NCBI GenBank assembly: GCA_026018925.1
Contig: JAKSZU010000009.1
Location: 73,070,041 to 73,134,040 of the forward strand
Length of the DNA: 64,000 nt
Direction of reading: 5' to 3'
Source of the DNA: Tupaia tana
Lineage: Eukaryota; Chordata; Mammalia; Scandentia; Tupaiidae
In this document: positions 25,021 through 36,298 of the stretch, one piece after another
Layout: every line of letters starts with the position of its first letter
Numbering within the stretch: position 1 is the stretch's first letter
Position numbers and translations under genes: made by a program
The notes under the pieces: generated by a model
Seen by the model: the letters and a program-made list of their open reading frames with translations, nothing else
Database searches by the model: none
Told to the model about the DNA's origin: nothing

Positions 25021-25786
25021 TAATTTTGAAGAAAGGAGTTTTCAGTGTGCAGTGGTGGCAATCTTAACTATTCTTTTTGCTATTTAAAAATGTACGTTAC
25101 TTCTGTAATACACCTAAATGTTTTGTTTTGTTTTGAGCCTTTCCAGCTTCCATTGCTTTTTTCCTTTAACTCAATATAAGAGGACTGTAGCTTGTTTTCT
25201 ATTCTTGTAAATTCATGTCTGTTCATACAAAATATTCACCATGGGTTTTCATCTCAGCTCTTAAGAACCAAAAAAATAAAAAGTAAAAAAATAAAAGAAT
25301 AAGGAAAAGAGAAAAACAGGAGGAAAGAAGGAAAACATTAACTGGCAAAACAAACAATCTATCAGTGACCTAAAAGTGGAAAATTTGTCTCTCTTCAGAG
25401 ACTTGAGTCTATTTCTATGGCGGCTGACTACCTTTGAAAAGAGGTTTCTTTCTGGTTACATTTTTTTATGTTGAAAGGCTCTGGTCTATAGCCCACTTAA
25501 GTGGATAAAATGGAAGTTGAAGGGTCCTAATTGTTAGCATTTTAATTAAGATTAATATGTTTTAAATGCATATCAGTAGAGGTTTTATTAATATATCCAT
25601 GACAATACGGTGCTAAGTTTTAAAACAAACAGAAAAAAATCTAAACATAGCTGACCTGAGCAGGTTGAATTTATTTTCCATAACAGAATTATATATATAA
25701 TGCTGAGAGGGACCATAAAGTGTGAATCATAGACTCAAGAGATTAAAAATAATTGAGGTGGTATCTCTATCAAAAGGCCAACCGTC
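25020..25786. other. Unique AT-rich sequence upstream of the CpG island
   Basis: No repeat or gene recognised. Composition changes sharply from AT-rich to CpG-rich near 25790. Confidence 0.5.
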
Positions 25787-26006
25787 CTAGAGTTCAAATG
25801 GCCGGCCACAGAACTGGCTCAGGGCTTGACAACGGCGGCGGCGTACCCTGGCGGACAACGGACATTCTGTTGGCAATTTTCCTGTCAGCCTAAGTCTGAC
25901 TTCTCAAAGCTCGCGCTCCCACTTCACTATTTTCACCCTAGTTTTGCCTCACGCCGCCCCTAGGAACAAGTCTCTTCGACCTTTTTACCTCAGAGAGCCA
26001 TCGGAA

Positions 26007-26168
26007 CTACCACCCGGTCCCGCCAAGTTGGCCGTTGGTCAACCTAACGGTCTCCACAGCACTGCCCCCAACCTTTTTCCGTCTTCGGTTTCTCGCAGGA
26101 CGGTTCCCCAGCCCTGTCTTCACCGGATGTCCCCCACCACCACCACTGCAGTCTGTTAGGACCGCCAT
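26007..26168 (-). CDS. Candidate first-exon or upstream ORF in the CpG island
   Basis: A 53-codon frame from an ATG inside a YY1-type AGATGGCGG context. It begins MAVLTDCSGGGGGHPVKTG, then a basic run (RPARNRRRKK), and stops at 26007. A good donor-like GAG/GTAAAA lies just past the stop (about 25990), so if a transcript runs leftward the frame could be a short upstream ORF in a non-coding first exon. I do not recognise the peptide. Confidence 0.2.
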   Translation of the reverse strand: MAVLTDCSGGGGGHPVKTGLGNRPARNRRRKKVGGSAVETVRLTNGQLGGTGW

Positions 26169-26170
26169 CT
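26161..26170 (-). promoter_or_regulatory. YY1-type site
   Basis: Minus-strand AGATGGCGGT matches the AAGATGGCGGC core found at the start of many CpG-island transcripts. The ATG within it opens the 53-codon frame. Confidence 0.45.
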
Positions 26171-26484
26171 GTAATGGGCTCGCAGCGGAGGTGGGAGGCC
26201 AAAGCAGTCAGACCACCTGAGGCCTGGGAACACCAGGGTCACCCGGTCACCTTCACTCCCGCCCAACCTTTTGCCCACCTCTTCCCCGCCAGGAGTAACC
26301 GCGTTTTGGTTCGACCGCTTCGCGGATTAGGGCTTTGAAAGGGATGCTCCTCTGCGCATTAAATGCTCCACTGCCTCCCCCTATGGTCGAAAGGAGAGCT
26401 GTGGCAGGAGACCTCATTACTTGCCTCTTTCCCTATCCCCTCGGACCAGGCACCGCGGAGGCTGGATCCCTTTAGCTGCCAGCC

Positions 26485-26592
26485 ATGATGCTGAGCCTGA
26501 GAGGGGCGGTCCCAGCCTCCCCCAAGCCCCTGCCACCGGCGCTCCCCAGCGCTAAGCGCGTGCCAAAGAACCGCTGCCTGCGGACGACGTGA
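26485..26592 (+). CDS. Candidate short ORF in the CpG island
   Basis: A 35-codon frame, MMLSLRGAVPASPKPLPPAL onward, with a fair start context (GCCATGATG). It stops at a TGA inside the CRE-type site. GC-rich DNA makes such frames by chance and I do not recognise the peptide. Confidence 0.12.
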   Translation: MMLSLRGAVPASPKPLPPALPSAKRVPKNRCLRTT

Positions 26593-26597
26593 CGTAG
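26588..26597 (+). promoter_or_regulatory. CRE-type site
   Basis: ACGTGACGTAG contains the TGACGTA core bound by CREB/ATF proteins, adjacent to a GC-box cluster in the CpG island. It supports promoter function. Confidence 0.5.
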
Positions 26598-26660
26598 GTC
26601 TAGCCCAGCACGGGGCGCGGGGGTGGGGCGATGGGCTGGGGAACTGGGCTTCGCTCTATC

Positions 26661-26902
26661 CTGACGGTTAACAGCAGTTTTTAAAGTTTGTTTTCCTTGA
26701 GAAACTGAAAGCTTGAAGGATTCTCACAAGAGAACCAAACAGGCACAAGTCGAAACGCAGAGTGTACATGAACTCAGGGGGGAAAAAAAACTGAGCGGGA
26801 AGCAACAGGTGGTTACAGATTTCTGAATAAAAAGGACCATTGCTAGAATGCTGAGCCAAAGCCAAGACTTGTCCCTCTCTAGCATTTATGGGAAATCCTT
26901 TC
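26661..26902. other. Unique sequence right of the CpG island
   Basis: Moderate-GC sequence with no recognised repeat. It could be exon or intron of an island-driven transcript but shows no diagnostic signal. Confidence 0.35.
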
Positions 26903-27074
<172 letters not shown>

Positions 27075-27260
27075 TTCTTTTCAATTTTAATTTATTTTAT
27101 ACATTCAATCACTATACATCACTACAGCTTGTAAAGTGAATTTACTAAACATCAATACACTTCATATCAGTCCAGTCGAAGGTATCATATGAAGATATCA
27201 TACACACTATCATCAACAGCTAATCATCCATTTCTCTGTCCCATAAATGTCTTGCTTTTT
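27075..27260 (-). mobile_element. L1 3'-UTR fragment (subfamily Y-like)
   Basis: TTTTATACATTCAATCACTA and GTAAAGTGAATTTAC match the left end of the minus-strand L1 in order (11990-12100). This is a 5'-truncated antisense L1 tail, and its T-rich end runs into the polypyrimidine tract. Confidence 0.6.
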
Positions 27261-27269
27261 TTCTTTCTT

Positions 27270-27345
27270 AACCCAACTTTACAGACGGTAAACCGAGGCT
27301 CCAACTTGAAAGGGGTGCGAGAGCAAGGGAAGCTAAAATTAGGGT
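27270..27345 (+). mobile_element. Possible MIR fragment
   Basis: CAACTTTACAGACGGTAAAC and CCGAGGCTCCAACTTG resemble the MIR phrase for TTTTACAGATGAGGAAACTGAGGC. It is short and diverged. Confidence 0.4.
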
Positions 27346-27457
27346 CCCTTGTAACCTTATCCATGGTTTCTTCCACTCTCACAATTAGTTCAAGTAGCTC
27401 CCATACTGACATACTGTGCTGTCGGTTTACAGGATGCCCTTTTAAAGTGAACTCACA

Positions 27458-27497
27458 GTGTAGTGGATAAGGGTGCTGGACTCCCACATGGCAGCTT

Positions 27498-27551
<54 letters not shown>

Positions 27552-27604
27552 CTCCCCCCCTCTGGTCAAGTTAAAATAAATAAAGTTAAATAAAATAATT
27601 CTTT
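27458..27604 (+). mobile_element. tRNA-derived SINE, short type, with expanded (CT)n
   Basis: 5'-truncated head (GTGTAGTGGATAAGGGTGCT), then a pure (CT)n of about 50 bp at 27500-27548, then TCTGGTCAAGTTAAAATAAA. TSD AAAGTGAACTCACA and AAAGTAGACTCACA on the flanks. It lacks both the B box region and the body, so the (CT)n replaces much of the element. Confidence 0.8.
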
Positions 27605-27622
27605 AAAAAAGTAGACTCACAC

Positions 27623-28056
27623 TACTACCCAGTGGTCACAGTGAAACTTAGACAAATATCTTACTTCATTTGAAACGAATGATCACTAGATCACCGCTCC
27701 CTTGAGCCTGGAAATTTGTGAATCCATTTTAAACAAAGCTGAAATTATCCACTCACACTTTTGGAATCTTCCTCAATATCATACCTGAATATTTGTTTCA
27801 CTATGTCAAATGTTCCTGGAGCTGTGATAGCCAGGTATTGTACCATAATAGATGGGCAAATTTATTTGTAAAGGCCTTTATCAAAGGAGAATTCTAAAAG
27901 CTGTAATAAACCAAATACAAACTTCTATAAATATCCCCATTCACTGGAAAGCATTGCCCTAGGTGTTTCATGTCCCTAGAGGAGCTCCTCTGGTCCATCG
28001 AAGAAAATTACTTAACAATGAGTGTAGCTGAAATGAACCTGACAAATATATTTTTT
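27623..28056. other. Unique sequence
   Basis: No gene or repeat recognised. Confidence 0.45.
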
Positions 28057-28200
28057 TCTAATCCACTCATTTTACAGATGAGGAAACTGAGGGCCTGATA
28101 GAAGAGACATATTCTAGGTCACACAATGATTTAGTGACAAAACTGGAAAAAGGGTCCAGGCATCTGTACCCCAGTACAGTGCTCCTTCCGCCAAATTCCA
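28057..28200 (+). mobile_element. MIR
   Basis: TTTTACAGATGAGGAAACTG followed by GGTCACACAATGATTTAGTG and the end region with CCAGTACAGTGCTCCTTCCG. These are the central and 3' parts of MIR in the right order. Confidence 0.85.
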
Positions 28201-29779
28201 TACATATCAAAATTAAAAAGCTGCTCAGGTGAATGGTAAAAGTTTTGTGAAGAGGTCCCACATGTGTTTCTGTCTCCTAGGACCTAGGCATAAGAAAGAA
28301 TGGGCAAAACAAAACAAAACATCAAGACTAATGATAAGAAAGAAGCAGGTGATGGTGAGTGGGAAGAGGTAGAACCAATATGGAAAACAGTGACTGTTTT
28401 ACAAATGTGAACATACATGAATTACTTCAGACCAAATAAATTATTAGAACCAGAGTGAATTTATTATCAAGCAAGGGAAAAGATGTTGGCTTATATTCAC
28501 TTTTACAAACATACATGTTACCATCTTTAAAAACTGTCTCAAAGCAGCTTCTCTCCTCTTTGTTCAATATATACATATGCACTATACAATTTTAAGTTGC
28601 TATTGCTGTTGTTGTTGATATAAATCAGAGATTCATGCAGCCTTTCTTACTTTGGGGTATTTCAATGTACCATTCAAAAACATTTGAATTCACATAAGCT
28701 AGGTTAGAGCTAGCACATTTACATTGTGGCAATCTTATGTTTTCTTGTTTAATTAATGGGATATTTCTCTTTGGAGCTGGGGCATAATATTTCATTTGTT
28801 GTTATTCCCCAGGAATTCAGCTTCATGCAAGTTAATCTGATAAACTAATCTGTGTTAATTTGTTAATAATTATTGCCAAATCTCCCTTGTAAGATATTTG
28901 TAATTTAGCAGTAGTTTTGTGTAGTGAATGGCAATCAGTGAGACCTGATTTAATTATACTTCTCCAGGCCCTTTATGTTTGTTCCTCAAGTGTGTAAATA
29001 TATGTGTTCATTTATACACACATGTATATCTGTGCACATACAGTACATATATGTATATATGTAAGTAAACTAAGAATAAAGAACAACACTCTTACAAGTA
29101 AGAGATATCATATCACAGATTTGAAAGGGCTTTTGCAGCTATCTTTTTATTTCCTTCAAATAATAATACACCATTTGCCAGAAAACAAAACTAAATTCTT
29201 ATGAGTACATAGCCACTGCTATATTTTGTAAGAGTTGGTTAAGTTCATGATTTGATAATTATTAACCAAAACTTAATAAAAGTCAATAACTCATTTTAAT
29301 AAATATTACAAATATTTGATGAATTTTATATTACTACTGGAAGTAGTATTTATAAAAAAAAATCCTCTAGTACAATCTCAATAATAGCAATCATAACATA
29401 TATTGGTATAGAAATTTACAGCTTCCTTATTCAGATACATTATGGATTTGTCATTTTGAACATCTCATCTCAAAAACAGAATATCTTGCTTTTCCCCTTC
29501 TTCCTCCTATGTCTTCTACCTCATTTGCAAAAAAACCCTACCATGTAGCAGAACAGGGTGCCAAAGCACATTTTTCCCATTTTATTAAAATGTAAATGAA
29601 ATAATGAATCCAATTTAACTGTAAAATTACACTTGATTCGTATTTCCCCTTTCCTTCTTTACAAGACTCAAGTACTTTAGGCAAAACCTCTGATTTGTAT
29701 ACACAGAAAAGGTTTCATTGAAAAAAGCATGATGAACACAGTTAATGTGTTGCATTTTTGAAATTTGCTACAAGAGTAA
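28201..29779. other. Unique AT-rich sequence
   Basis: No gene or confident repeat. There is a TA/TG-rich stretch around 28990-29070 (ACACATGTATATCTGTGCAC) and a short TTG repeat near 28605. Confidence 0.5.
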
Positions 29780-29975
29780 AGCATTAAAGAGACATCTTAA
29801 GTAGTCTCACCACGAAAATGAAATATGTGCAGCGATGGATATATTAATTAGCTTTATTGTGATAATCATTTCACAATGTATATGTATATCGAAATGTCAC
29901 ATTACATACCTTAAGTTTACACAACTTTTATTTGTGAATTATACCTCAGTTAAGTTGAGGGGGAATCAATTTTTA
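29780..29975 (+). mobile_element. L1 3'-end fragment, older type
   Basis: CTCACCACGAAAATGAAATA, TGTATATGTATATCGAAATG and a TATACCTCAGTTAAGTTGAG end match, in order, the tail of the older L1 at 40260-40440. 5'-truncated to the last about 195 bp. Confidence 0.75.
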
Positions 29976-30544
29976 AATTCCCACTTCCCAAATGTTTAAA
30001 CCTGAAATTTAGCCTTTCCAACAAAATTCAACTGTCCACATTATAAACTCACAAATATCCTTCTGAGGATCTAAATAAAGCACATCATTAGTTGATTCTT
30101 TAACTAATAAAATATTTATTCTTCATCTTTACAATATTAGATAATAGCAGCAGTAACAAAAGTCCTCCACTTTTTTCTTTCTTGTTTTCTTTATTAATCT
30201 ATACAAATCAGGCACAGTTGTTTCACAACTGAAACTATACATTTATAAGAAAGAGTGACTCACTTATGAACAAGCAGCAGGCTGTCATATTAAGGATGTA
30301 ATTCAAACAACACTCACTCTTACAGGTAAGAGCTCATCACCAGGTCTATACTCTGAGGAAAACCTCCCAAATGCAACCTACTCCCCTAAACAACAGCCTT
30401 TTCCATCTACTGGTCATTGCTCTTCCTGACGTTATTTGCTGTACTGTATTAACCTTCAGTTACACAGCAGTTGCATGGGAAGGGATATGTAACAAGTACC
30501 TTACAAATCATCCCCTGTATCTGTGTGATGCCATGTGAGCTGCA
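29976..30544. other. Unique sequence
   Basis: Nothing recognised. Confidence 0.45.
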
Positions 30545-30770
30545 AAGCATCTCTACATATATTATATAATTTGAGTTCTATAGGAAAGTTCTAAAAATGA
30601 TTGGGAGAATGAACTATTATCCATTAGAAGATGGGGAAACTAAATCTCAAGAGGCCTAAATTATTTATTAAATGTAACACTGTTAGCTAAATAAAAGGGC
30701 TAAGACTTGAACCCAGATTGTTTACTTCTAATCTTATTACTCTTTTTATCACCCTTAAAATAGGAATATC
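30545..30770 (+). mobile_element. MIR
   Basis: GAAGATGGGGAAACTAAATC, then GACTTGAACCCAGATTG and a 3' TCTAATCTTATTACTCTTT, matching MIR order for GATGAGGAAACTGAG and GATTCGAACCCAGG. Diverged. Confidence 0.75.
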
Positions 30771-31045
30771 AGATACTTCTAATGATGTTTTACATTGTTT
30801 GTTGCAATTATTTTGAACTTCTCGTTAGAAATTAATGACCAACTAATTGCACCTCAAGAGCATAAGAATTGTTTTTCTGGATAATAGTGCAGTCCTGGCA
30901 CCAATCTTACATCTCCAAAAACTCCCTCCTTGTCTCCTCATTCCTATTTCTCTTCTTATTTTGACAAATATAAACTTACCTTTATGCTTCTTTACCTTGG
31001 GGATATCCTTTATTTCTTTTTCTTTTGATTTGTTTTGGTTTGGTT

Positions 31046-31295
31046 TGGTTAGGTTTGGCTTTGCTATAGAGTGCATGCACTTGTCAGAGACAGAGAAAGA
31101 GACAGAGAGAGACAGAGAGGGAACATAAGTAATTTCCCCCTGGGGAGGATGGTCACTCCTCAGTCCCTTCTCTTTCATTCTCTTCTTGGGATTTCCAGCA
31201 TGCATGCACACGTACTCGGTGTTGGTTTTCAAACCACTGTGCTCAGGATTCCTGTGGGATCAAGTTGCCTTAACCATACCACCAGCTGGCCAGTA
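31046..31295 (-). mobile_element. tRNA-derived SINE, long type, partly deleted head
   Basis: Antisense copy with a T/G-rich left tail (GGTTTGGTTTGGTT), 3' segment, TC motif, body and an incomplete head: the stretch between the B box and the anticodon arm is shortened. It is an older copy. Confidence 0.8.
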
Positions 31296-31374
31296 TATTT
31301 TACTTCTTGGAATTAAACTATTGTTCAATGTAGATGATCCCCAAATCCCTATTTTACATACACATCATTTGTAT

Positions 31375-31434
31375 ACCTGTTGTTATCAACTCAAATAACT
31401 CTACACCTGTTGTTATCAAATCAAATAACCTGTC
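31375..31434. repeat. 30-bp tandem duplication
   Basis: ACCTGTTGTTATCAA starts at 31375 and again at 31405, and the rest of the unit agrees with a few mismatches. Local duplication. Confidence 0.85.
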
Positions 31435-31747
31435 AAAAACTATCCCCTTTGACTAATTTTTTGGATAACTACACAATTTTTCCCTGTGTATAAATAAGAA
31501 AACTGTTTATACATATAAACATATGTGTTTATAGAGCTTTTTATAATTAAAAAAGAAGCCTGCTAACAAAATCCTGGCAGTCAACTGATATTTGAGTGGG
31601 ATAGTCAGGAGCATTGAGGAAAGCAGGGAACATCATTTTGATGGTGTTCATTCTTCAAACACATAAAAGCACTAGATATATTGATTAAAGGTCATTCATG
31701 AGCTTGGACTGCTGGAAGTAGAATCCAGATTGCAAGCAATAGTAATA
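31435..31747. other. Unique sequence
   Basis: Nothing recognised. Confidence 0.4.
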
Positions 31748-32105
31748 AAAATAATAATGGCCATGATTATTGAACATTTACTCCACTCCAGGAACTGTAA
31801 TAATACTTTTTATTTTTTAAAATAAAATTGTAATGTACATTATTATACATATACAAAAAAGGCACTTGTCATAGTGTACAGCTCAATGAATTTTCCCAAA
31901 CTGAACACTTACATGTAACAAGGACTAAGATCAAGAAATACATTACCTGTACTAAATACCTTATAAATTTTTTTGTTTGTTTTAACAACAATTTCTATGG
32001 GATAGGTATTCCTATTTCTATTTTCTACATAAGAACACCGGCTCAGAGATGTCAATGATTTTAAGATTACATGGCTTGTAAATATCAGAGATGGGTTCGG
32101 GATAT
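31748..32105 (+). mobile_element. MIR split by another old repeat
   Basis: MIR 5' core at 31765-31800 (ATTGAACATTTACTCCACTC) and MIR centre/3' part at 31985-32105 (GGGATAGGTATTCCTATT, GGCTCAGAGATGTCAATG). The intervening 31811-31980 holds AGTGTACAGCTCAATGAATT and AACTGAACACTTACATGTAA, phrases of a widespread ancient mammalian repeat that I cannot name with confidence. Confidence 0.65.
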
Positions 32106-32146
32106 TTATGTCTACCTATAAAGTTCACGTCACAATTGAACAGTTG

Positions 32147-32396
32147 GGTCATTCCATGGCACGATAGTTAAGGCAACTGGATCCAACATGGCTAACCATA
32201 TGTTTGAGTACCAGACCAGGCAACTTTCAAAATACATTGACTGTGTGTGTATGCATGGCTAAATTTCTGAAAGGAGGGGGAGATGGAAGAGAAGGAATTG
32301 AGGCATGACTATTCCTGTGGAGAAGCTTTATTGCTTTTTTTTTTCTCTCTCTCCCGCTCTGTCTGCTAGTGCCCTCTGGAAAATTTTCAAATAAAA
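32147..32396 (+). mobile_element. tRNA-derived SINE, long type, old
   Basis: Sense copy, strongly diverged: head GGCACGATAGTTAAGG, GGAGATGGAAGAGAAGGAAT body, TC motif, 3' segment GCTAGTGCCCTCTGG. Confidence 0.75.
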
Positions 32397-32580
32397 TTTT
32401 AAAAAAAGGCCAGAGATAGGACCACAATTTGAGTAACTAATATTGTTGACGGAAGATTTGAAAGGAAAATATGACCATTGAGGATAACTATAGACTGTAG
32501 CTAATGCAGGACAGATCAGAGATACAAAGGGAAAAATTAACTTACTAAAGAGATAGAAGATCAAGAGTTAACCAGGCTAT

Positions 32581-35049
32581 TCGTATGTCTTCCTTAGAGA
32601 GATTATTGTTCGTATTGTTCAGCTCGTTTTCCCATCTTTTAATTGGGTTAATCTTTTTTCTTTTTTCTTTTTTCTTTTTTTTTTTTTGCATAGGGCACTT
32701 GAGTTTCCTTTGTATTCTGGTTAACAGTCCCTTGTCTGAGGCATATTTAACAAAAATATTTCCCATTTTGAGAGTTGTCAATTCACATTTGTTACTGTGT
32801 CCTTTGTTGTGCAGAAACTTCTTAGTCTGATATAGTCCCATTTGTCTATTTTAGGGATTATTGCCTGTGCTTTGGGAGTCTTATTTAAGAAGTCTTTGCC
32901 TACTCCAGTGTCTCCAAGAGTTTCCCTAGCATTTTCCACCAGTAGTTGTATTGTTTGAGGTCTTAGGTTCAGCTCTTTGATCCATTTTGAGTTGACTTTA
33001 TTAATGGTGAAATATGGGGGTTCAGTTTCATCTTTCTGCAGGTGGATACTCAGTTTTTCCAGCACCATTCAGTAAAGAGATTTTCCTTTTCCCAATGGAT
33101 TGACTGATATCCTTTGTCAAAAATCAGTTTCCTGTGGGACCAGCAGTTAGCGTAATGGCTGTGTCGCTGGACTCCCATGTAGTCAACCATGGTTCAAGTC
33201 CCGGACCCAGCAGCTTAAACTCATGCCGGGCATGTGTGCATGTGTGCCTAAGATCCCAAGAGGAGAATGGAGGAGAAGGGATTGCAGTGTGGCCATCCCC
33301 CCTGGGGTATGATTTCTCGCTTTCTGTCTCTCTCTGTCTTTCCGGTGAGTGCACGCACCCTATAGCAAAAACCTCTCCAAAAATTTTTTTAAAATTCAGT
33401 TTGCTGTAAGCTTTGTTTGTTTTTGTTTTTGTTTTTGTTTTTTTTTCCCCCTGGGGTCTCTATTCTATTCCATTGTTCCACATGTCTGGTTTTGTGCCAA
33501 TACCATGCTGTTTTGATGATCACAGCTTTGTAGTATGTCTTGGGATCAGGGAGTGATATGCCTCCTACTCCATTCTTCTTCTGCAGGATTGCTTTTGCAA
33601 TATGAGGTCTTTTATAATTCCAGACAAATTCTATGATTGTCTTTTCTAGATCTGTGAAGAATATTTCTGGTATTTGGATTGGAATTGCATTAAACATGTA
33701 GATTATTTTGGGTAGAATTGCCATTTTGATTATGTTAATTTTTCCAGTCCAAGAACATGGGATGTCCTTCCACTTTTTTATGTCATTTTCAGTATCTTTT
33801 TAAAGATATTCATAGTTTTCTTTATAAAGGTCTTTGACTTTCTTAGTTAGGTTTATCCCTAGGTATCTTATGCATCTTGTGGCTACAGTGAAAGGGATTC
33901 CTTTCTTCAGCTCTACTTCGTTCAACCTGTTGTTCATATTAGATTAATCTAATTAAGAAATGGGAAAATAATTTGAACAAAAATCTAAGGAAGACATATG
34001 AACAGCCAAAAGGCTTATGAAGAAATTCTAAACATCCCTCATCATAAGGGAAATGCAGTTAAAACCACAATGAGATACCACCTAACCCCTGTCAGAATGG
34101 CAAAGATTAAGAATATAAAAAGTGATAAGCGTTGGTGGGGATATGGTGAATAGGGAACCCTCTTACACTGTTGGTGGGAAAGTAAACTAGTTCAACCACT
34201 GTGGAGAACAATATGGAGGTTCCTCAAAGATCTACAAATAGAACTACCATTTGATCCAGCAATTCCACTTCTGGGTATCTACCGAAAGGACAGGAAAACG
34301 CTCAGTCGGAAAAGTGCTTGCACATCAATGTTTATTTCAGCATTATTCATTATCGCCAAGACATGGAACCAACCTAAGTGTCCACAAACTGATGAATGGA
34401 TTGAAAAAGTAAGGCATATATACTCTATGGAATACTACTCAGCCATAAAAACCAGTAAGACCCTGGCATTTGATAGAAGTGGTTGGATATGGAGGATCTA
34501 TTGCTGAGTGAAGCAAGTCAGGCTATGAAAGAAAGATTTTATGGATCCACTTAATATATACCGACTATCCGCACTCTATGGTAGAGAGCAAAATATTGGA
34601 GGACATAAAAGCAGTGAACATTCTTAATGAGGATAAGACAGTATGGAATGGGTGGGGAGGGAGAAGAGAAGAGTATAGGGAAAGACAGCAAGAGAACAAA
34701 TAGAGAGGCATGACATTAGTAGGACACAGATATGGTTTATAACGTGTTGATGATATGTATAGTATTCTCAATTAGATTGGTCTGAGAAATATTTCATGTT
34801 GAGTAAAGTTTTTTTACAAGCAAAATGAGAAATAGTGATTGACTGTTTAAAAAGTAATTAGAATAATAATAATAATGATTGGGAGAAACAATGAAAAGAT
34901 ACTGGATGATGAAATGGGGATTAATGTCTCTGTATTGACTGACATGCATGGTATGCCTTCTGGAAAAAGAAATGTAATGCACTGTATAGTTATATGTGAT
35001 TCAATGTAATATAAATGAGATTATGATGATAATAAATAATTTTTTAAAA
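32581..35049 (+). mobile_element. L1 with 5' inversion (twin priming), subfamily X
   Basis: The left part (32581-33943) is ORF2 sequence in antisense. The right part (33944-35049) is the ORF2 end and 3' UTR in sense. In L1 coordinates the two parts meet with about 50 bp of overlap. Flanks AGAGTTAACCAGGCTA (about 32564-32579) and AGGGTTAACCAGGCTA (about 35050-35065) are a TSD around the whole structure, so this is one insertion event. A SINE at 33136-33389 later entered the inverted part. The 3' UTR matches the L1 at 5261-11299. Confidence 0.92.
33136..33389 (+). mobile_element. tRNA-derived SINE, long type, fairly young
   Basis: Complete sense copy (GGGACCAGCAGTTAGCGTAA) inside the inverted L1 segment. 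TSD AAAATCAGTTTCCTGT before it and AAAATTCAGTTTGCTGT after it. Confidence 0.93.
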
Positions 35050-35194
35050 AGGGTTAACCAGGCTAACCATTCTTTTACAGCAAAGGGGAAGGAGGGTATT
35101 TTCATTGAGATTGAGAGGCATAGGAGTAGGATAATGTTTTAAGCATCTTTTCAGGTAAAATTTATACTTTAAGTAAAGCTAGATAGTAGAAGAA

Positions 35195-35400
35195 AAATAA
35201 TAATCAATCAACATATGAATATTTAAAATATACTAGGCACTGTTCTATATAAGTCATTTTCATATTTTGGCATATCTAAAGTCACTAAACAATTCTGTAA
35301 AATAGGAACTAATAGTCCCCCCCATTTTACAGATTAATTGTTGTTAATTCCAAGCTAAATTGAGAATATCAGAAAGTGACACCTGACAGAAAACCAGAAA
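35195..35400 (+). mobile_element. MIR
   Basis: ACTAGGCACTGTTCTATATA, TTCTGTAAAATAGGAAC, CCATTTTACAGATTAATTG follow the MIR core order. Diverged. Confidence 0.6.
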
Positions 35401-35961
35401 GTATTAAAGGAGTTACCCTACGTGTATGTGTCACTGACTAGAGTCACACAGTGTGAAAACTAACTGTCCTACATTTATTATTCCTTGAGAACATCACTTA
35501 GCTTTACCACAAAACAAAATAATTCATGTTAGTGATGATGATCCTGAGTTAGGTAGAAAAAGTAGGTGTATGTTCAGCAAACTCTGCTTAACAAGAAACC
35601 AGCATATGTCAAACCCTGTAAATGGATTTTATTAAACATAATTATTACAAAAAGGTGCTGCTACTCTAAAGAAGATAAATAAAACAAACAAACAAAAGCA
35701 TACAAAAGTAACTCTCCCCTAGTTTTCATTATCCAAATTGGTTCATTCAATTTGGGCTTTAAACAGGGCTTTGGAGTACACACATACACTCCTTCCTCCC
35801 ACCTCCCCCAAACACACACAAACACACATATACTTTGCTTTATGAGATCAGAAATTGAGAGTAAATCTTTAGAAATGGTACATTTATAGCAAACCAAATA
35901 TTAAAATCACAGGCTTGTATTTTGTTAACAAAAAGGAAAAAGAAACAGGTTAAATATTCAG
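35401..35961. other. Unique sequence
   Basis: No gene or repeat recognised. A CA-rich patch lies near 35810-35830. Confidence 0.4.
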
Positions 35962-35967
35962 CTCAAA

Positions 35968-36240
35968 AGACCAGCAGGTGGCATAATGGTTAAGGTGCCA
36001 AACTTCCACACGGTTGACCAGAGTTTCAGTCCGAGACCTGGGGCCTTGAAACTCACACCGACTGTATGTGCATGCATGCCCAAAATCCCAAGAGGAGAAT
36101 GGTGGAGAAGGGACTTCAGAGTGGCCATCTTCCCTGGCGATGGTTGATTTCTGGGTTTCTGTCTCTCTCTCTCTCTTGCTCTCTCTCTCTTCTGCAAGCA
36201 CACATGCCCTATAGTAAAAATCTCTCTCTCAAAAAAAAAA
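35968..36240 (+). mobile_element. tRNA-derived SINE, long type
   Basis: Sense copy with older head (GACCAGCAGGTGGCATAATG), full body, a TC motif and an A10 tail that runs straight into an inverted SINE head (next entry). Confidence 0.88.
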
Positions 36241-36298
36241 TCTCATGTCAACTACATGGGATTCCAGCAACATAGCCATTACGCCAACTGCTGGTCCC
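36241..36298 (-). mobile_element. Isolated SINE head in inverted orientation
   Basis: Only the first about 57 nt of the SINE, ending CTGCTGGTCCC on the plus strand, joined to the A tail of the preceding sense SINE. The head is the younger type (sense TTGGCGTAATGGCTATG), whereas the neighbour has the older head. No body, TC motif or poly(T) of its own. Confidence 0.8.

Larger units (their letters stand above)
25787..26660. promoter_or_regulatory. CpG island, probable host promoter
   Basis: About 870 bp of GC- and CpG-rich DNA isolated in AT-rich surroundings. It has no A tail, no TSD and no match to the repeats here, so it is not an obvious retrocopy. It holds a CRE-type TGACGTAG (26590-26597), GC boxes (GAGGGGCGGT at 26501, GGGGGTGGGGCG near 26619) and a YY1-type AGATGGCGGT on the minus strand (26161-26170). 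CpG-island promoters of this kind usually drive broadly expressed genes or lncRNAs. Direction and gene are not evident, and a bidirectional promoter is possible. Confidence 0.7.
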
